Of a DNA stretch of 64,000 nucleotides, positions 8,556-17,104 are shown one piece after another (position 1 is the stretch's first letter; every line of letters starts with the position of its first letter). The DNA lies in assembly GCA_020638905.1 (NCBI GenBank), contig JACKHP010000013.1, forward strand, positions 1 through 64,000. The letters run 5' to 3'. The translations under genes and the position numbers were made by a program. Source of the DNA: Planctomycetota bacterium (GTDB lineage: Bacteria; Planctomycetota; B15-G4). The notes under the pieces were generated by a model. It was not told the origin of the DNA. It worked only from the letters and a program-made list of their open reading frames with translations, and did not search any database.

Positions 8556-11399
8556 TCACGCGCCCGCGTGCTCCTCTTCTTCCTCGCTCGCGCCGCGCGC
8601 CTCGGGGTTGAGCTCGATCCACTCCTCGAGCGACATCTGCACCTCGCGCGCCTGGCTGCCCTTGAACTCGCCCAGCAGGCCCTCCTCGGCCATCAGGTCG
8701 ATCAGGCGGCTGGCGCGGGTGTAGCCGATGGCGAACTTGCGCTGCAGCAGCGACGCGCTGCCACGCCGCGTGTCGAGCACGAAGCGCGCCGCCGCGTCGT
8801 ACAGCTCGTCGACCTCGGTCGGGTCGCGCTCGGCGTCGGACCTGCGCTGCACGAGCTCGCGCTCGTACTCGGGACCCGACTCGGTCTTGACCGCGGCCAT
8901 CACGTCGAAGACCTCTTCTTCGCTGATGAACGTGCACTGGCCGCGCACGAGGTGGCTCGTCGTCGGCGACATGAACAGCATGTCGCCCTGGCCGAGCAGC
9001 TGCTCGGCGCCGTTGCTGTCGAGGATCACGCGCGAGTCGATCTTGCTCGAGACCATGAACGCGATGCGCGTCGGCAGGTTGGCCTTGATCAGGCCCGTGA
9101 TGACGTTCGTCGACGGGCGCTGCGTGGCCAGGATGATGTGGATGCCCACCGCGCGGCTCTTGGCGGCCAGACGCGTGATCGACGTCTCGACGTCCTTGGC
9201 GGCGGTCATCATGAGGTCGGCCAGCTCGTCGACGATGATCACGATGAACGGCAGGAAGCGCGGGAAGTCCTCGTCGTCGATCGAGTCGCCGAAGCGCGCG
9301 CGCAGCCGCGCGTCCGAGAGCTTGTTGTAGCTGTGGATGTTGCGCACGCCGGCGCGCGCCAGCAGCCGGTAGCGGTCCTCCATCTTCTGCACGGCCCAGT
9401 CGAGGATGCCGGGCGCGCGCTTCATGTCGTTCACGACCGGGCACGCGAGGTGCGGCGCGTCGGAGAACTGGCTCATCTCGACCATCTTCGGGTCGATCAG
9501 GATCAGCTTGACCTGCTCGGGCGTGAGCTTGAAGAGCAGCGAGACGATGATCGCGTTGAGGCACACCGACTTGCCCGAGCCCGTCGCGCCGGCCACGAGC
9601 AGGTGCGGCATCTTGGCCAGGTCGACGACCATCGGACGTCCCGCGGCGTCGCGCCCGAGGAAGATCGGCAGCGAGTTCTTCTCGGCGTCGTACTCGCGCG
9701 CGTGCAGCAGCGCCTTCATGCGCACGATCTCGCGCAGCGGGTTCGGCACCTCGATGCCGATCGTGTTCTTGCCCGGCAGCGGCGCGACGATGCGCACCGT
9801 GCGCGCCTTCAGCGCGATGGCGAGGTCGTCCTCGAGCGAACGCACGCGCTCGACCTTGATGCCGGGTGCGAGCGACATCTCGAACATCGAGATCACGGGA
9901 CCCTTCTGGATCTCGACGCAGCGCGCCTCGATCTTGAACGACTCGAGGGTCTTCTCGAGCAGGCGCGTCTTCTCGGCCAGCAGCGCGTCGAGGGCGGTCT
10001 GGTCGACGGCTTCCTGCTCCTCGAGCAGGTCCTCGCTGGGGAAGACGTAGGCCGACGCCACCGTCCGCGGCTTGCCGCGCGGGACGAGGTCGTCGGTGCC
10101 GTCGCCCGAGACCGGCGACAGCTCGTCGTCGCGGATCTCGCGCACCCGCGGCCCGGCCGCGGCGGCCGCCAGGTCGTCGTCTCCCTCGACGTCGTCGTCG
10201 GGCGACTCGACGGCCTCGTCCTCGTACTCGATCCACTCTTCCTCGTCGGCGTCGGCGTCGGCGTCCTCCTCGTCGTCACCGAACTCCTCGTCGTAGTCCT
10301 CCTCGTCGGGATCCTCCTCCTCGAGGTCCTCGTCGCCCTCCTCCTCGTCGTCCTCCTCGGGCTCGTCCTCGTACTCGAGCTCCTCGCCCTCGGCGTCGCC
10401 CGCCTCGGCGTCCTCGTCCTCGTACTCGTAGTCCTCGTCGTCCCACTCGGCGTCGGTCTCGTCGGCCTCGTCGCCGTCGACCTCCTCGAGGGGCTCGTCC
10501 TCGACGAGGGCGTCCTGCGGATCGTCGGACCCGTCGAGCTCGTCGTCGTCGAGTCCGTCCTCGACGGTCTGCTCGACCTTGCGCTCGATGGCGGCCTGCT
10601 CGGCGGCGCGGCGCGCCTTGGCGGCCTCCTTCTCCTCCTTCGCGCGCAGCTTGGCGGCCTTGCGCTCCTCGGCCTCCTGCCGCTTGCGCTCGGCACGCTC
10701 CTCGCGTTCGCGGCGGCGCTCCTCTTTCTCACGCTGCTCGGCCTCGCGCGCACGCTTCTCGGCGGCGGCGCGCGCGGCCTCGCGCACCTCGCCGCCCTTC
10801 TCGGCCACCCAGCGCGCGCCGCCCACGAGCGCGGCGTAGTAGAGGATGTCCGTGGCGAGCACGAACGACATGAGCACCAGCGCGACGAGCACGATGCGCG
10901 TGCCGATGGCGCCCAGTCCGCCGAAGTGGCGCAGCGTGACGTCGATGTACTCGCCCAGGTAGCCGCCGGCGGGATGGCGACCGGGGGTCTCGCCGAACAG
11001 GTGCGCGAGCAGCGCGCAGGTCGAGACCATGCACAGCAGCAGCCCGAACGCGCGCACCCCGAACGCGGGCAGGTCGGCGCGGATGAACAGCGCCACGCTC
11101 CACAGCAGCAGGCAGCCCACGAGCAGCCAGGCGGCGTAGCCGACGGCACCGAGCAGTCCCGTGGCGAGGGCCTCGCCGGTGCTGCCGCACAGGTTGTCGC
11201 CGCGGCCGGACGTGGCGCACGCCACGCCCACGAAGGCCGTCACCGCCATGAGCGCGACGGACACGATCTCGCGCAGCCGCTCGGCGGCCTCGTCGCTGAG
11301 TCCCTCGCCGGACGCCCGGCGCTTGATGCTCGCGAGGGTCGCCGCGAGCACGCCGGTCTGCCGCGCGGGGCTCTTTCGCCGGGCCTGTTTCTTCGCCAT
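8556..11399 (-). CDS. ftsK: DNA translocase FtsK/SpoIIIE
   Basis: Septum-associated ATP-driven DNA pump for chromosome segregation and dimer resolution. The 947-residue product has four or five TM helices (about 45-195), a charged coiled coil rich in Glu/Arg/Lys/Ala (about 200-285), then a linker of about 130 residues that is almost entirely Asp and Glu (about 285-410). The motor follows, with Walker A GATGSGKS near 605, LILIDPKMVEM and Walker B IIVDELADLMM near 725. The C-terminal gamma winged-helix domain (GYTRASRLIDLMAEEG, about 880-930) should read polar DNA signals. It starts with MAKKQARRK at 11399, divergent from the PilZ gene across 231 bases. Confidence 0.96.
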   Translation of the reverse strand: MAKKQARRKSPARQTGVLAATLASIKRRASGEGLSDEAAERLREIVSVALMAVTAFVGVACATSGRGDNLCGSTGEALATGLLGAVGYAAWLLVGCLLLWSVALFIRADLPAFGVRAFGLLLCMVSTCALLAHLFGETPGRHPAGGYLGEYIDVTLRHFGGLGAIGTRIVLVALVLMSFVLATDILYYAALVGGARWVAEKGGEVREAARAAAEKRAREAEQREKEERRREREERAERKRQEAEERKAAKLRAKEEKEAAKARRAAEQAAIERKVEQTVEDGLDDDELDGSDDPQDALVEDEPLEEVDGDEADETDAEWDDEDYEYEDEDAEAGDAEGEELEYEDEPEEDDEEEGDEDLEEEDPDEEDYDEEFGDDEEDADADADEEEWIEYEDEAVESPDDDVEGDDDLAAAAAGPRVREIRDDELSPVSGDGTDDLVPRGKPRTVASAYVFPSEDLLEEQEAVDQTALDALLAEKTRLLEKTLESFKIEARCVEIQKGPVISMFEMSLAPGIKVERVRSLEDDLAIALKARTVRIVAPLPGKNTIGIEVPNPLREIVRMKALLHAREYDAEKNSLPIFLGRDAAGRPMVVDLAKMPHLLVAGATGSGKSVCLNAIIVSLLFKLTPEQVKLILIDPKMVEMSQFSDAPHLACPVVNDMKRAPGILDWAVQKMEDRYRLLARAGVRNIHSYNKLSDARLRARFGDSIDDEDFPRFLPFIVIIVDELADLMMTAAKDVETSITRLAAKSRAVGIHIILATQRPSTNVITGLIKANLPTRIAFMVSSKIDSRVILDSNGAEQLLGQGDMLFMSPTTSHLVRGQCTFISEEEVFDVMAAVKTESGPEYERELVQRRSDAERDPTEVDELYDAAARFVLDTRRGSASLLQRKFAIGYTRASRLIDLMAEEGLLGEFKGSQAREVQMSLEEWIELNPEARGASEEEEEHAGA

Positions 11400-11630
11400 C
11401 GCTTCCGCCTCCCCGCCCGCGGCGAACGGGCCCGGAACGGCCCCGCGCGCGGCGCCGGCTGGAGCCGGGTCGCGTCGGGATCCGCGCCGGAGGCCGCCAC
11501 CTCGGGTCGGGATCGAGATCCGCCGATCGGCTCCCGTTCCGACCCCTCGCCGGGCGAGGGGCGCGGGAGCGTCGTCCGACCCCGCCCGGACGCCTCAAGG
11601 AACGCCGCGGGAGGGTCGAGAAAGGCCATC

Positions 11631-12707
11631 GTGGCGGTCGCGGAATCCCTCATCAATCTCTTTCCCCGTGTCACCGGGGCCGGCGACGCGCTCACGGACG
11701 TGGCGCTCGTGCTGGGGGGACTCTCGCTCGCCGGCGGCTGGGCCGCCTGGGCGCACCGCCGGCAGCGTCACGAGTCGGTGCGGCTCGTGGCCGTCCACCA
11801 CGGGCTGACCGAGGAGGACGCGCGCTTCGTGATCGAGGTGCTCGGCCGCGACGGACCCGAAGCCGTCCGCACCTTGCTGCGCGCGCCGATGGCCCTGCGC
11901 CAGCGCCTCGCGTCCGAGCTCGGCCGGAGCCACCGTCTCGCCGGCGCCTCGCGCTTCGCCGCCCGGGCCGCGTCGCTGGCCGGGGCGCTGCGCCTGCGCG
12001 ACTCGCGCTTCCCGTGCGCGCCGCGGCTGTTCGAGGAGGTCGAGCTGCGCGACCCGCAGGACGCCGCGCCGCCGGTGCGCGCGTGGGTCGTGCAGGTGGA
12101 CGAGGAGCGGCTCGCGGTGGTCTCGACGGCGACCTGCACCTGGCCCGTGCGCAAGGACCTGTTCCTCGTGCGCGTGCAGACCGAGGGCGCCGATCCGGTG
12201 CTCGTGACGCTGCTGCTGCGTCCCATGCCGGGCTCGCCCGAGTGGGTGCTCGAGCACGAGTTCGACTGGTCGGGCTCCGACCGCCGCCGGGAGCGTCGCG
12301 TCGGCTGCCAGATCCCCGCCTGGAGCTTCGCCAGCTCGGCCGGCACGTACGCGCTGCGTGCGCGCCTGCAGCTCGACCAGCCGGTCGACATGGAGTCGCT
12401 GCGCCGCCTGCCGGGCTGGAGCGAGCGCCACCAGGTCGTGGTCGAGGACATCTCGGCCGACGGTGCGCGCCTGAGCGCGACGCACTGCCTCGAGCGCGGC
12501 GACCGCTTCTACGTGGCGCTCTCCCGCCCCGACGGGACGATCGCGGCGCTGCCGCTGGTCGAGGTCGTGAGCTGCCGCCCGTGCGGCGACGACGGACGCC
12601 TCGTCGGCGTGCGCTTCTGCGCGCTGCGCAGTCGCGAGCGCGACCTGCTCGCAGAGTACGCCGGCACGCCCGACCGCACCGGCACGCCGGTGGACACGCA
12701 CGTCTGA
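11631..12707 (+). CDS. PilZ-domain (cyclic-di-GMP-binding) membrane protein
   Basis: A 358-residue protein likely to respond to cyclic di-GMP. The N-terminus has one hydrophobic helix (ALTDVALVLGGLSLAGGWAA, about 17-36), then a helical region of about 80 residues, a beta-rich segment, and a C-terminal PilZ domain from about 225. The ligand-binding motif parts are present: RRERR near 222 and EDISADGARL near 275. The GTG start at 11631 is chosen because AAAGG lies six bases upstream and no ATG is available near the first helix. It is divergent from ftsK and convergent with rpoZ. No cellulose synthase, pilus motor or diguanylate cyclase lies nearby, so the output is unknown. Confidence 0.82.
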   Translation: MAVAESLINLFPRVTGAGDALTDVALVLGGLSLAGGWAAWAHRRQRHESVRLVAVHHGLTEEDARFVIEVLGRDGPEAVRTLLRAPMALRQRLASELGRSHRLAGASRFAARAASLAGALRLRDSRFPCAPRLFEEVELRDPQDAAPPVRAWVVQVDEERLAVVSTATCTWPVRKDLFLVRVQTEGADPVLVTLLLRPMPGSPEWVLEHEFDWSGSDRRRERRVGCQIPAWSFASSAGTYALRARLQLDQPVDMESLRRLPGWSERHQVVVEDISADGARLSATHCLERGDRFYVALSRPDGTIAALPLVEVVSCRPCGDDGRLVGVRFCALRSRERDLLAEYAGTPDRTGTPVDTHV

Positions 12708-12713
12708 CGCACG

Positions 12714-12748
12714 CGGCCGGCGGCACCCGGATCGGGGACCGCCGGCCG
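12714..12748. terminator. GC-rich hairpin between convergent PilZ gene and rpoZ
   Basis: Perfect 10-base arms (12714-12723 and 12739-12748) with a 15-base loop sit in the 77-base gap between two convergent genes. There is no T run on either side, so intrinsic termination is unproven, but the placement fits a shared bidirectional terminator. Confidence 0.5.
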
Positions 12749-12784
12749 GTCGATCATGCGACGGGCTCGGTGCGCGCCCTGCGC

Positions 12785-13126
12785 CTACTCGTCGTCGTCC
12801 TCGTCGTCGTCACCGCCGCCGGCGCTGAAGCCGCCCGACGAGACGTTCGTGACGCGCGAGCGCAGCGCCTCGAGGATCTCGGCCTCCTCGCTGGCCATCT
12901 GGCTCTCGGCCTCGAGGGCCTTCAGCTCCTCGTCGGACAGGTCGACGAGCTCGATCGCGCCCTGCTCGACCTCGAGCATCGCGATCTTGATCGGGTCGTC
13001 CTCCTCGGTCATCACGAGACGCGGTTGTCCGGCCACGAGCTCGCGCACGCGCTTCTGCAGCAGGACGGTGAGACGGAACAGGCCGCCGGCCTTGTCCGCC
13101 AGCTCCATGACCTTCGTGCGATCCAT
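12785..13126 (-). CDS. rpoZ: DNA-directed RNA polymerase omega subunit
   Basis: Small RNA polymerase subunit that helps assemble beta prime. The 113-residue product starts MDRTKVMELADKAGGLFRL and contains the omega-type core QKRVRELVAGQPRL. It continues into an acidic helical tail ending in GGGDDDEDDDE, which is lineage-specific. The ATG at 13126 has a strong ribosome site, AAGGAG five bases upstream, so a longer upstream reading is rejected. It follows gmk by 65 bases; a gmk-rpoZ pairing is common in many bacteria and supports the call. Confidence 0.88.
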   Translation of the reverse strand: MDRTKVMELADKAGGLFRLTVLLQKRVRELVAGQPRLVMTEEDDPIKIAMLEVEQGAIELVDLSDEELKALEAESQMASEEAEILEALRSRVTNVSSGGFSAGGGDDDEDDDE

Positions 13127-13191
13127 GTGACTCCTTCTTCGTAGCTCGGTGTGTGCGGGGGGGCGGACGCGCCAGGGCGCCCACGCGGTGT

Positions 13192-13791
13192 TCAATGCGG
13201 TTGCCGGGCCAGCTTCACGAGGCCCAGGATCTCGTCGACGGCCTGCTCGACGGTCTCGTTCACGACGATGCGCGAGCCGTCCATCCCGGCCTGCCGTTCC
13301 TCTTTCGCGGCGCGGCCGAGGCGGCGCGCGATCTCGGCCTCGTCGTCGGTGGCGCGCCCGCGCAGCCGGCGCGCCAGCTCGTCGGGCGACGGCGGCGCGA
13401 TGTAGACGTACGTGCCGTCGTAGCCCGCCGCGCGGATGTTGTGCGCGCCGTCGACGTCGACCTCCATGACGTACACCAGGCCGGGACGCGCGAGCGCCTC
13501 GTCGAGCTCGCTCTTCAGCGAGCCGTAGAGGTTGCCGTTGCCGAAGACGTCGTTCGTCTCGATGAAGCGTCCGTCGCGGTGCATCGCCATGAACTCGTCG
13601 CGTTCGACGAAGTGGTAGTCGCGTCCGTCGACCTCGCCTTCGCGCGGACGACGCGTGGTGACCGAGACGGAGACCTCGACCTGCGGGTGGTCGCGCAGCG
13701 TACGGATGATCGTGCTCTTGCCGGAGCCGCTGGGCCCCGAGATCACGAGCAGCCGTCCGGCCGTGGAGGAGGTGTCGACGCGCTCGCTCAT
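13192..13791 (-). CDS. gmk: Guanylate kinase
   Basis: Phosphorylates GMP to GDP with ATP in purine nucleotide metabolism. The 199-residue product has the P-loop ISGPSGSGKST at residues 17-27, the GMP-binding segment SVTTRRPREGEVDGRDYHF at about 43-61, and the lid region RLRGRATDDEAEIARRL near 143. Length matches the family. Its ATG overlaps the yicC stop as ATGA. The ending KLARQPH lies 65 bases before rpoZ. Confidence 0.96.
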   Translation of the reverse strand: MSERVDTSSTAGRLLVISGPSGSGKSTIIRTLRDHPQVEVSVSVTTRRPREGEVDGRDYHFVERDEFMAMHRDGRFIETNDVFGNGNLYGSLKSELDEALARPGLVYVMEVDVDGAHNIRAAGYDGTYVYIAPPSPDELARRLRGRATDDEAEIARRLGRAAKEERQAGMDGSRIVVNETVEQAVDEILGLVKLARQPH

Positions 13792-14645
13792 GCGACGTTG
13801 GCCGCCTGCTCGCGCAGGCGTTCCACGCAGGCCTTCATGGACACGACCGAGCGGGTGATCTCGACGTCGCTGCACTTGCTGCCGACGGTGTTCACCTCGC
13901 GTCCGACCTCCTGCAGCAGGAAGTCGAGCTGGCGCCCCACGGCGCCGTCGGACGCCAGCGTCTCGCGCACGGCGACGAGGTGGCTGCCCAGCCGGTCGAG
14001 CTCTTCGGTGACGTCGGTCTTGTCCGCCAGCAGGGCGACCTCGCGCGCCAGCGCCGGCTCGTCGGCCGACAGCGGGCGCCCCTCGAGCAACGCCGAGAGA
14101 CGCCGGCGCAGCGCATCGGCCTGGCTGCGGACGGCTCCGGGTGCGCGCTTGCCGACGGCCTTGACGAGCCGCTCGAGCGCCGCGAGCTCGCGCAGCATGA
14201 CCTTCGCCATCCGCGCTCCCTCGGCCGCGCACGACGCGTGGTGCGCGTCGAGCGCCTCGCCCAGCGTGGCGCGCAGCGCGCGCTCGACCGACGCGCGGTC
14301 GACGGCGGGTTCCTCGAGCGTGACCACGCCCGGCAGCCGCAGGAGCTGCGCGCGGTCGCCGCCGCCCAGCGCGTCGAGCGCCTCGGCGTAGACCGCCAGC
14401 AGCGCGTCGTCGATGCGCGGCCGCGGCGACGAACGGGCCGGCGCGATCTTGACCGTCGCGTCGACGGTGCCGCGTTCGACGCGCGCGCGCACGAGCGACT
14501 CGACCGTCGGCTCGAGCGAGCCCCACTCGGGGGACAGGCGCGGACGCAGCGTCAGGTGCCGACCGTTCACCGAGCGGACCTCGACCTCCACCGTCACGTC
14601 ACGGCGGCCGCCGACGGCCCGTCCGAAGCCGGTCATGCTCTGCAC
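13788..14645 (-). CDS. yicC: YicC family endoribonuclease-like protein
   Basis: The 285-residue product matches YicC in both halves: the N-terminal MTGFGRA and EVRSVNGRHL, and the C-terminal DUF1732 end (LDFLLQEVGREVNTVGSK, EITRSVVSMKACVERLREQ). E. coli YicC is reported as an endoribonuclease acting on small RNAs; that role is assumed by homology. A GTG at 14645 gives the common M-x-S-MTGFG start and an ATG three codons later is an alternative. It overlaps gmk by four bases and follows secG by 43 bases. A yicC-gmk-rpoZ order is widely conserved. Confidence 0.92.
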   Translation of the reverse strand: MQSMTGFGRAVGGRRDVTVEVEVRSVNGRHLTLRPRLSPEWGSLEPTVESLVRARVERGTVDATVKIAPARSSPRPRIDDALLAVYAEALDALGGGDRAQLLRLPGVVTLEEPAVDRASVERALRATLGEALDAHHASCAAEGARMAKVMLRELAALERLVKAVGKRAPGAVRSQADALRRRLSALLEGRPLSADEPALAREVALLADKTDVTEELDRLGSHLVAVRETLASDGAVGRQLDFLLQEVGREVNTVGSKCSDVEITRSVVSMKACVERLREQAANVA

Positions 14646-14688
14646 GCGGTGCTCCCGCTGCGCGTCGCGGAGGAGGGACGCGAGTGCG

Positions 14689-15078
14689 TCAGGGATCCTT
14701 CTCGTCCGTGCCGCCGCCGGTCTGGCCGCCGCCGTCGACGGGCTGCGTGCCCGGTGCGGCTCCGCCGGACATGCCGCCGTCCGCCGGACCCGCCGGCGCG
14801 GCGGGGCTGTCGAAGGCCGACGACACCGAGGAGGAGCTCGACTCGATCACCGCGATCATGATCGCGATCACGACGAGTCCGCCGGCGAGGTAGCCGGTGA
14901 CCTTCGCGATGCCCTGCGCCTTGACGCCGAACGTCTGCGCGCCCGCACCGCCGAAGGCCTCGCCCAGGCCGCCGCCCTTGCCCTCCTGCAGCAGGATGAT
15001 GCCCGACACCACGACGCAGCCGAGGGTGAAGAGCACCCACAGCGTCGGGTTCAGGATGTCGTGGATGAGGAAGTCCAT
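14689..15078 (-). CDS. secG: Preprotein translocase subunit SecG
   Basis: Small accessory subunit of the SecYEG channel. The 129-residue product has two TM helices, at about 13-30 and 60-80. Between them is the typical cytoplasmic loop LLQEGKGGGLGEAFGGAGAQ, where SecG normally has its Gly-rich segment. The C-terminal 45 residues are a Gly/Ser/Pro-rich low-complexity tail ending in DEKDP, longer than in E. coli. It sits nine bases after tpiA; a tpiA-secG pairing is common. Confidence 0.93.
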   Translation of the reverse strand: MDFLIHDILNPTLWVLFTLGCVVVSGIILLQEGKGGGLGEAFGGAGAQTFGVKAQGIAKVTGYLAGGLVVIAIMIAVIESSSSSVSSAFDSPAAPAGPADGGMSGGAAPGTQPVDGGGQTGGGTDEKDP

Positions 15079-15087
15079 CGTTTCTCC

Positions 15088-15852
15088 TCACGCGACCCCG
15101 GCGGCGACGATGGCGGCGAAGGACGCAGGGTCCAACGACGCACCGCCCACCAGGGCCCCGTCGACGTCGGGACAGGCGAGCAGCTCGGCGATGTTGCCGG
15201 GCTTCACGCTCCCCCCGTACTGGATGATCGTGTGCGCGGCGACGTCTTCGCCGTGCGTCTCTGCGAGGCGCGCACGCACGAGCGCGTGCACCTCCTGGGC
15301 CTGTCCGGGCGAGGCGGTGCGCCCCGTGCCGATGGCCCACACCGGTTCGTAGGCGACGGTGACCGCTTCGGCCACCGTCGCGCCGTCGATGCCCGACAGT
15401 CCGGCGTCGAGCTGACGCAGCACCACGGTCGCCGTCTCGTCGCGCTCGCGCTCGTCGAGCGTCTCGCCCACGCACAGCACGACCTCGAGCCCGAGCGCGA
15501 GCGCCGCGTCGACGCGCGCGCGCACGTCGGCGTCGGTCTCGCCGAACACGTGCCGACGTTCGCTGTGCCCGACGATCACCGCCGTGGCGCCCACGTCGCG
15601 CACCATGCGCATGGCGACCTCGCCGGTGAACGCGCCGTGGTCCTCGGGACGCGCGGTCTGCGCACCCACGACGATCTCGCTCCCGCGCAGCGCGGCCGCC
15701 GTCTCGGCCAGGTACACGGCCGGCGGGAAGAGCCCCACGCGCGGCGCACCCTCACCCGACGGGAAGGCGCTCGTCGCCTCGCAGAACTCGGCGATCGACC
15801 CGCGGTCGAGGTGCATCTTCCAGTTGCCGGCGAGGTACGCGCGTCGCGTCAT
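15088..15852 (-). CDS. tpiA: Triosephosphate isomerase
   Basis: Interconverts dihydroxyacetone phosphate and glyceraldehyde-3-phosphate. The 254-residue product carries all catalytic parts: GNWKMH (Lys near residue 12), VIVGHSERRHVFGET (His near 94), AYEPVWAIGTG (Glu near 167), and the phosphate-binding IQYGGSVKPGN and GALVGGASL. Length is normal. Its ATG lies four bases after the aroF stop, so the two are almost certainly cotranscribed. Confidence 0.97.
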   Translation of the reverse strand: MTRRAYLAGNWKMHLDRGSIAEFCEATSAFPSGEGAPRVGLFPPAVYLAETAAALRGSEIVVGAQTARPEDHGAFTGEVAMRMVRDVGATAVIVGHSERRHVFGETDADVRARVDAALALGLEVVLCVGETLDERERDETATVVLRQLDAGLSGIDGATVAEAVTVAYEPVWAIGTGRTASPGQAQEVHALVRARLAETHGEDVAAHTIIQYGGSVKPGNIAELLACPDVDGALVGGASLDPASFAAIVAAGVA

Positions 15853-15856
15853 CGGC

Positions 15857-16948
15857 TCAGCCCCCCACCGCCGAGTTGCGCAGCGGCGTGGACGGGCCCG
15901 CGAGCACGCGGTCGGTGAGCGACGCGATCGCGCGCACGTCGCGCACGAGCCGCGCGAAGTCGTCGGGCGAGAGCGCCTGGCGCGCGTCGCAGCGCGTCGT
16001 CTCGGGACGGTGGTGCACCTCGACGATGAGCCCGTCGGCGCCGGCCGCGATGGCCGCGCGCGCGAGCGCCGGCACGAGCGTGTGGTCGCCCGCCGCGTGG
16101 GACGGGTCGACGATCACCGGCAGTCCGACACGCTGCTTGAGGTACGGCACGACGCCCACGTCGAGCAGGTAGCGCACGTGCTTGTCGGCCGTCTTGCAGC
16201 CGCGCTCGCACAGGATGACCTTGTCGTTGCCGCAGCGCAGGGCGTACTCGGCCGCGTTCAGCCACTCGTCGACGTCGGCGGCCCAGTGCCGCTTGATCAG
16301 CATCGGCTTGCCCAGCCGCGCCGCCTCCTCGATGAGCGGGAAGTTCTGCATGTGCCGCGCGCCGATCTGCACGCCGTCGATCAGGTCGCCGACCTCCTGC
16401 ACCTGACGCGGATCGGTGAGCTCGGTGAAGAACGGCAGCCCGACCTCGCGCGACGTGGCGTGCAGCGCGGCCAGCGCCTTCTGCCCGCCGCCCTGGTAGG
16501 CGTACGGCGACGTGCGCACCTTGAACACGCCGCCGCGCAGCGCCGCGGCGCCGGCGTCGCGCACCACGTGCGCGACCTCGCGCAGCGCGTCGGGGTCTTC
16601 GACGGTGCACGGACCCGCGATGACCGACACGTGTCCGCCGCCGAAGCGCGCGGGACCGAGCGAGACGGCGTGCCCGGCCTCCTTCCACGTGGCATGCACG
16701 AGCGTGGCGCGATCGGTGAGCGTGACAACCTTCGCCACGCCGGGGATGCGCGCGAGGCTGTCCTTCGGGTGCGAGCGCTCGCCGCCCACGACGACGAAGC
16801 CGGTGCGGTCACCGAGCTGCACCTCCTCGACGGCCACGTCGAGGGCGGTCAGGGTGTCGCGCACCCGCGCGCGCTCGTCGGGTCCGGCGTCCAGATGGAG
16901 GAGGATCAGCAAGGCGGACCGGTCCCGGAGCGGGCTTTCTGTGACCAC
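15857..16948 (-). CDS. aroF: 3-deoxy-7-phosphoheptulonate synthase (AroF/KdsA-like type I beta)
   Basis: First enzyme of the shikimate pathway, condensing phosphoenolpyruvate and erythrose-4-phosphate. The 363-residue product has an N-terminal ferredoxin-like regulatory domain (about 1-95) of the Thermotoga type. A barrel follows, with VIAGPCTVED, KVRTSPYAYQGGG, GVQIGARHMQNF, CERGCKT and IVDPSHAAGD, ending GADGLIVEVHHRPE. Two family motifs deviate: the usual KRG reads KRHW, and the usual SDG before Gln reads CDARQ. Start is GTG at 16948, about seven bases after the predicted transcription start. It heads the aroF-tpiA-secG-yicC-gmk-rpoZ run. Confidence 0.93.
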   Translation of the reverse strand: MVTESPLRDRSALLILLHLDAGPDERARVRDTLTALDVAVEEVQLGDRTGFVVVGGERSHPKDSLARIPGVAKVVTLTDRATLVHATWKEAGHAVSLGPARFGGGHVSVIAGPCTVEDPDALREVAHVVRDAGAAALRGGVFKVRTSPYAYQGGGQKALAALHATSREVGLPFFTELTDPRQVQEVGDLIDGVQIGARHMQNFPLIEEAARLGKPMLIKRHWAADVDEWLNAAEYALRCGNDKVILCERGCKTADKHVRYLLDVGVVPYLKQRVGLPVIVDPSHAAGDHTLVPALARAAIAAGADGLIVEVHHRPETTRCDARQALSPDDFARLVRDVRAIASLTDRVLAGPSTPLRNSAVGG

Positions 16949-16961
16949 GGGCGAGCCCCAT

Positions 16962-16991
16962 AAGATAGGGAAGCCGCGCGATCCGGGTCAA
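16962..16991 (-). promoter_or_regulatory. Promoter of the aroF-tpiA-secG-yicC-gmk-rpoZ operon
   Basis: Minus strand: TTGACC (16991-16986), 18 bases, TATCTT (16967-16962). The -35 box matches at 5 of 6 positions and the -10 box at 5 of 6, in an otherwise GC-rich gap. Predicted start near 16955 leaves a leader of only about seven bases before the GTG, with no room for a normal ribosome site. Confidence 0.62.
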
Positions 16992-16992
16992 C

Positions 16993-17027
16993 GACCGTCC
17001 CCCGGGCGGCCGCGGACCGTCCCCCGG
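16993..17027 (-). promoter_or_regulatory. Direct repeat GACCGTCCCCCGG abutting the aroF promoter
   Basis: Two identical 13-base copies at 16993-17005 and 17015-17027 are spaced 22 bases apart, about two helical turns. The nearer one lies one base upstream of the -35 box. Position and phasing suggest a binding site for an activator or repressor, unidentified. Confidence 0.45.
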
Positions 17028-17077
17028 CCCCGACTTCAAGAGACTCGTCGGTCATCTGCAAGCCATCGACCGCCGAC

Positions 17078-17094
17078 GGCCGGCGCGTCCGGCC
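17078..17094 (-). terminator. Possible hairpin after gspK-like gene
   Basis: A six-base stem (GGCCGG/CCGGCC) with a five-base loop lies 11 bases after the stop at 17105. It is short and has no T run, so support is weak. Confidence 0.25.
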
Positions 17095-17104
17095 CCGGGG
17101 AGGC

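Noticed and set aside
11543..11561. Palindrome CCCCTCGCC-G-GGCGAGGGG as a terminator
   Set aside because: It lies in a divergent gap where no transcript ends and has only a one-base centre; an operator is possible but unsupported.
8511..11630. Long plus-strand frame opposite ftsK running into the PilZ gene
   Set aside because: Composition is antisense-like (Val/Leu/Arg/His runs); FtsK motifs are on the minus strand. Only the part from 11631 is real.
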